A DNA stretch of 9,036 nucleotides, from the NCBI GenBank assembly GCA_945867725.1, contig CAMBJI010000061.1, positions 1 to 9,036 on the forward strand, read 5' to 3'. A model generated the notes under the pieces. It had not been told where the DNA came from. It saw nothing but the letters and a program-made list of their open reading frames with translations, and did no database searches. Each line of letters opens with the position of its first letter. Positions within the stretch are counted from its first letter, which is position 1. Below, piece after piece: positions 6,646 to 9,036 of the stretch. The DNA is from Bordetella parapertussis (GTDB lineage Bacteria; Pseudomonadota; Gammaproteobacteria; Burkholderiales; Burkholderiaceae_D). The position numbers and the translations under genes were made by a program.

Positions 6646-6741
6646 ATGGGCGAAGTAAATAACGACGTCCGCGTAGTTCAAAGAGGTAGGACAGGCCCAG
6701 GCCTGAATTTGTTAACCCCATCCTCTACCGGGCAAGCATGA
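6646..6741 (+). CDS. Possible 31-codon ORF in the trmD-rplS spacer
   Basis: An ATG at 6646 opens a 31-residue frame (starting [17 protein letters not shown]) that ends at TGA 6739-6741, 34 bases before rplS. It lies over the nested inverted repeats of the spacer. No convincing Shine-Dalgarno sequence precedes it and I recognise no family. It could be a leader peptide affecting rplS translation or simply chance. Reported for completeness at low confidence. Confidence 0.15.
   Translation: MGEVNNDVRVVQRGRTGPGLNLLTPSSTGQA
6685..6729 (+). promoter_or_regulatory. Possible structured leader upstream of rplS
   Basis: GGTAGGA (6685-6691) can pair with TCCT...ACC (6721-6724 and 6727-6729) with a two-base bulge. 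It encloses an inner hairpin CAGGC-CCAG-GCCTG (6692-6705). The structure lies 46 bases upstream of the rplS start and has no T-run, so it does not look like an intrinsic terminator. It may be an mRNA element for control of L19 synthesis or an RNA-processing site. This rests on base pairing read by eye; no known riboswitch was recognised. Confidence 0.35.
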
Positions 6742-6766
6742 CAAGGCGCCGGCAAGATGGTCAAGG
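6731..6766 (+). repeat. Imperfect tandem duplication around the rplS ribosome-binding site
   Basis: GGCAAGCATGACAAGG (6731-6746) and GGCAAGATGGTCAAGG (6751-6766) start 20 bases apart and align with only two single-base gaps and one mismatch. The second copy ends in the AAGGAG Shine-Dalgarno of rplS (6763-6768). The first copy carries a similar AAGG but no start codon at the right distance. Confidence 0.55.
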
Positions 6767-6775
6767 AGCTTAAAA

Positions 6776-7159
6776 ATGGATCTGATCCAGCAACTCGAGC
6801 AAGAAGAAATCACCCGTCTGGGTAAAAACATTCCTGTATTCGCTCCCGGCGATACCGTGATCGTGAATGTCAACGTCGTCGAGGGTACCCGTAAGCGCGT
6901 GCAGGCTTATGAAGGTGTTGTTATCTCCCGTCGTAATCGTGGCCTGAATTCGAACTTCATCGTTCGCAAGATTTCCTCAGGTGAGGGCGTTGAGCGTACG
7001 TTTCAGCTGTACTCGCCGTTGATCGCATCGATCGAGGTCAAGCGTCGTGGCGATGTGCGTCGCGCCAAGTTGTACTACCTGCGTGAGCGTTCGGGCAAAT
7101 CCGCGCGTATTCGCGAGAAGCTGCCGAACCGTCGCGTAACGGCTGCGGCATCGGAGTAA
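6776..7159 (+). CDS. rplS: 50S ribosomal protein L19
   Basis: L19 sits at the 30S-50S interface and contributes to intersubunit bridges. The product is 127 residues, slightly longer than the 115-residue E. coli protein because of a C-terminal extension ([15 protein letters not shown]). Family marks are the N-terminal helix [12 protein letters not shown], then [29 protein letters not shown] (22-50), the basic [17 protein letters not shown] segment and [13 protein letters not shown]. The ATG at 6776 has a strong AAGGAG at 6763-6768, seven bases away. The gene is last in the operon, separated from trmD by 141 bases, and is followed by a strong terminator. The strong ribosome-binding site compared with rimM fits the need for ribosomal-protein-level output. 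Confidence 0.98.
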   Translation: MDLIQQLEQEEITRLGKNIPVFAPGDTVIVNVNVVEGTRKRVQAYEGVVISRRNRGLNSNFIVRKISSGEGVERTFQLYSPLIASIEVKRRGDVRRAKLYYLRERSGKSARIREKLPNRRVTAAASE

Positions 7160-7178
7160 TCAGGCAAGCGCGTCAGTT

Positions 7179-7205
7179 AAAAAGGGCACCGTGTGTGCCC
7201 TTTTT
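7179..7205 (+). terminator. Rho-independent terminator of the rpsP-rplS operon
   Basis: AAAAAGGGCAC (7179-7189) pairs perfectly with GTGCCCTTTTT (7195-7205) across a five-base loop, giving an 11-base-pair stem that ends in a T-run. The A-tract and T-tract make it plausible in both directions. It begins 20 bases after the rplS stop and ends 11 bases before the next gene's ATG. Confidence 0.93.
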
Positions 7206-7216
7206 CTTTGCTCCCT

Positions 7217-7888
7217 ATGAAAACACCTATCTTCGATCCTACTCAGGCAAGCATCGATGCCATCGCTGGTGAAGCACCGGTTGATGCGCTTCGCCTGAGT
7301 ACTGTCTGGCTGCGCGAGCGCTTCACGCAGTCCCTGCCTTGGACGCCGGAATTTACCGAAGATGCCGCGTGGCGTGAATTACCGCCGGATGCCGTGCCGG
7401 CCGCTGTGCTGATCCCGCTGGTGAATCGGCCGCAGGGCATGAGCCTGCTGCTCACCCTGCGCACGGCCCATCTGACCGATCACGCGGGGCAGATCAGTTT
7501 CCCCGGCGGTCGGGTTGATCCTGAAGACCGCGACCCGATCGCGACGGCCTTGCGCGAGACGGAAGAGGAAACTGGCCTATCCCGACAGCACATTGAAGTT
7601 ATTGGCACCTTGCCCGACTATCTGACGGGTACGGGCTTTCGTGTCACGCCGGTGGTCGCGCTGGTTCAGCCACCCTTTGAGCTGGCCGCTGATGTGTTCG
7701 AGGTCGCGGAAATCTTTGAAGTGCCGCTCGATTTTCTGATGGATGGCGCTAACCATCAGCGCCGCAGTGCCGAATTTCCGAATCGTCCGGGTCGCCGCAG
7801 TTTTTATGCGATACCCTTTGGGCAGTACTTTATTTGGGGTGCCACGGCCGCCAAGCTGCGCAACCTTTACCATTTTCTGCGCGCATAA
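7217..7888 (+). CDS. Nudix hydrolase, CoA pyrophosphatase type
   Basis: Enzymes of this group (NudL/YeaB, Pcd1) split CoA and its derivatives into 3',5'-ADP and 4'-phosphopantetheine. From the ATG at 7217 the product has 223 residues. The CoA-specific motif upstream of the nudix box is visible as LLTLRTAHLTDHAGQISFPGG (78-98), close to the family pattern LLTxR-x4-R-x3-G-x3-FPGG. The R after HL is replaced by T, and the S/A after the first R is also T. The nudix helix follows as ALRETEEETGL (111-121), then LPDYLTGTGFRVTPVVALV. The ATG at 7217 starts MKTPIFDP, typical of homologues, but the 11 bases before it are pyrimidine-rich with no Shine-Dalgarno sequence. An in-frame GTG at 7193 lies inside the terminator loop and is unlikely. 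A promoter is not obvious, so expression may need terminator read-through or a start inside rplS. Confidence 0.92.
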   Translation: MKTPIFDPTQASIDAIAGEAPVDALRLSTVWLRERFTQSLPWTPEFTEDAAWRELPPDAVPAAVLIPLVNRPQGMSLLLTLRTAHLTDHAGQISFPGGRVDPEDRDPIATALRETEEETGLSRQHIEVIGTLPDYLTGTGFRVTPVVALVQPPFELAADVFEVAEIFEVPLDFLMDGANHQRRSAEFPNRPGRRSFYAIPFGQYFIWGATAAKLRNLYHFLRA

Positions 7889-7930
7889 AGATCCAAATGA
7901 AAAATTTGCCGACGATTGTTAGGGTACGGT

Positions 7931-7959
7931 TTGATTCTGTGCATCTGCTGAGCTATCTT
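7931..7959 (+). promoter_or_regulatory. Possible promoter of the CobD/CbiB-like gene
   Basis: TTGATT (7931-7936, 4 of 6 matches) and TATCTT (7954-7959, 4 of 6) are 17 bases apart. Transcription would start near 7966, 23 bases before the ATG at 7989. Both hexamers are imperfect and the gap holds no other strong signal, so this is tentative. Confidence 0.4.
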
Positions 7960-7988
7960 ACGGGTTGTCTGTTTATCCAGAACAAGCA

Positions 7989-8945
7989 ATGACTCTTTTT
8001 TCCATTTTCTTTGTACTGCTGATCGAGCAGTTCAGGCCGCTCAGGGCAGACAATCCCATCTACGGCTGGATTGTGGTGCTGGCAGCGCGAGTCGAGCACA
8101 GCTTCAATGCCGGTCGTGCCGAGCATGGACGTCTGGCTTGGCTGGTGATGATGCTGGCACTGGTGCTGCCGACGCTGCTGATCTATTGGCTCTGTGCGCT
8201 GGCCGGTCCGATCGCGCAGTTGGCATGGACGATAGTGATTGTGTATCTCACACTGGGTTTTCGGCATTACAGTCACTATTTCACCGCCATTCAGGTAGCG
8301 CTTGATAACAGTGATCTCACCGAAGCACGCCGTCTGCTGGCCGAATGGACGCGGCAGGATGTGCTGGAACTCGATGCCCAGGAAATCTCCCGGTTAGCGG
8401 TTGAGAATGCGCTGATCACCACGCATCGTCATGTGTTTGGTGTATTTTTCTGGCTGTTGATGCCCATGGGGCCAGCCGGTGCAGTGCTTTATCGCGTTGC
8501 CGAGTACTTGGCGCGCGCATGGAATACGCCTGAACATTTGCGCAATGAACCCTTCGGCAGCTTTGCGTTGAAAGCGTTTTACTGGATCGATTGGGTGCCC
8601 GTCAGGTTGACGGCCATTGCGTTTGCGATTGTCGGGAATTTCGAGGATGCCATTTATGCCTGGCGTAATTTTGCGCGACGCTGGGTGAATGAATCGACGG
8701 GTATTCTGCTATCTGCCGGCGGTGGTGCGATGGGCGTGCGTTTGGGGACGCCTGCCGAATATGCACCAGAACTGCCCGGTGTGGACATCGCGGCACTCGA
8801 ACCTTCGACGCCTGATATCGACATATTGCCCGGTGATGCGCCTTCACAACGCGCCCTGCAAAGTGCGGTTGGCCTGATCTGGCGGGCGCTACTGCTCTGG
8901 GTCTTGCTCTTGCTTTTGGTAACCGTCACCAAGTGGATAGGTTGA
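7989..8945 (+). CDS. CobD/CbiB/AmpE-superfamily membrane protein
   Basis: The product is 318 residues with hydrophobic stretches at about 1-14, 48-70, 73-92, 145-172, 200-216 and 296-314, consistent with an integral membrane protein. Similarity to CobD/CbiB is seen in IEQFRPL...NPIYGWI near the N-terminus, LAVEN (136-140), GPAGAVLYRVAEYLARAWN (161-179), NFEDAIYAWR (217-226) and GGAMGVRLGTP (245-255). CobD/CbiB attaches aminopropanol to adenosylcobyric acid, but the canonical NTLDSM-x-GY segment after the YR motif is replaced here by EYLARAWNTPEH. No cobalamin gene is nearby, so I do not call it a cobalamin enzyme. AmpE-like or another membrane role is equally possible. I chose the ATG at 7989 because MTLFSIFFVLLIEQ matches the start of relatives. 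An in-frame TTG at 7965 would add eight residues. The Shine-Dalgarno region is weak. Confidence 0.8.
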   Translation: MTLFSIFFVLLIEQFRPLRADNPIYGWIVVLAARVEHSFNAGRAEHGRLAWLVMMLALVLPTLLIYWLCALAGPIAQLAWTIVIVYLTLGFRHYSHYFTAIQVALDNSDLTEARRLLAEWTRQDVLELDAQEISRLAVENALITTHRHVFGVFFWLLMPMGPAGAVLYRVAEYLARAWNTPEHLRNEPFGSFALKAFYWIDWVPVRLTAIAFAIVGNFEDAIYAWRNFARRWVNESTGILLSAGGGAMGVRLGTPAEYAPELPGVDIAALEPSTPDIDILPGDAPSQRALQSAVGLIWRALLLWVLLLLLVTVTKWIG

Positions 8946-9036
8946 GCGCACCGATTGCATGCCCTTGTTTCACTGACCTAAACGGGTGAGACTAAAGTTT
9001 GTGGAATACGCCTCCCTTGCTTTTTTTATCGTTGAG
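8946..9036. other. Terminal 91-base stretch without a recognisable gene
   Basis: After the membrane-protein stop there is a weak hairpin (GTTTCAC 8967-8973 with GTGAGAC 8986-8992, one G-U pair) and, 28 bases further on, seven T's (9021-9027) without an adjacent stem. Either could belong to the 3' end of the gene before or the control region of one beyond the window. No coding region is visible. Confidence 0.4.

Noticed and set aside
6709..6737. Internal promoter for rplS with TTGTTA at 6709-6714
   Set aside because: The -35-like hexamer resembles that of rpsP, but no acceptable -10 occurs at 16-19 bases spacing.
7193..7216. Upstream GTG start for the CoA-pyrophosphatase-type nudix gene
   Set aside because: The codon lies in the terminator hairpin, and the added eight residues are not part of the conserved MKTPIFDP-type start.
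8993..9019. Possible flagellar sigma-28 (FliA) promoter starting with TAAAGTTT at 8993-9000
   Set aside because: The -35 matches perfectly, but the sequence 11 bases later (CTCCCTTG) bears no resemblance to the GCCGATAA -10, and no downstream gene is visible.
9003..9027. Terminator at the T-run 9021-9027
   Set aside because: No GC-rich stem directly precedes the seven T's; only trivial two-base pairing is possible there.
1..9036. Defence island, mobile element, CRISPR array or biosynthetic cluster
   Set aside because: Nearly all coding capacity is accounted for by housekeeping or metabolic genes; no transposase, integrase, repeat array or toxin-antitoxin-like pair was found.

Overview
The window looks like core chromosome of a betaproteobacterium, most likely order Burkholderiales. 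An Oxalobacteraceae-like relative would fit, but the genus cannot be read from the sequence alone. The main support is the ribosomal/tRNA-modification cluster rpsP-rimM-trmD-rplS followed by a CoA-pyrophosphatase-type nudix gene and a CobD/CbiB-like membrane protein, an order I associate with that group. The sequences of EtfB, EtfA, S16, L19 and TrmD also look proteobacterial, and the base composition is moderately GC-rich. No mobile element, phage gene, tRNA, rRNA or CRISPR array was seen.

Layout. (1) Positions 1-687: the 3' part of a nudix hydrolase gene, then a small TusA-family sulfur-carrier gene. (2) Positions 742-4358: a good sigma-70-type promoter, then etfB, etfA and a long (596-residue) acyl-CoA dehydrogenase, all on the plus strand. 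This is a compact fatty-acid or thio-acid oxidation module: the dehydrogenase passes electrons from an acyl-CoA to the ETF flavoprotein encoded beside it. A perfect hairpin lies between etfA and the dehydrogenase gene. (3) Positions 4371-4842: a convergent small TM2-domain membrane protein on the minus strand, with a long imperfect inverted repeat at the convergent junction. (4) Positions 4886-7205: a divergent intergenic region with an inverted repeat and a strong promoter, then rpsP, rimM, trmD and rplS, closed by a textbook rho-independent terminator. (5) Positions 7217-8945: a CoA-pyrophosphatase-type nudix gene starting just 11 bases after the terminator, then a CobD/CbiB/AmpE-superfamily membrane protein with its own possible promoter. 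The last 91 bases hold no recognisable gene.

How the parts work together. rpsP-rimM-trmD-rplS links two ribosomal proteins (S16, L19) with a 30S maturation factor (RimM) and the tRNA m1G37 methyltransferase. The etfBA-dehydrogenase group is a catabolic electron-transfer unit. The etfB and rpsP promoters share the same 11-base core, including a GC-rich start to the discriminator, so both could respond to growth rate.

I did not find a clear new biological system. The most interesting leftovers are non-coding: the 141-base trmD-rplS spacer (nested inverted repeats, an imperfect 20-base-period duplication around the ribosome-binding site and a 31-codon ORF), the terminator packed against the start of a nudix gene with no Shine-Dalgarno sequence, and the inverted repeats on both sides of the TM2 gene. 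No stretch longer than about 170 bases lacks a gene.
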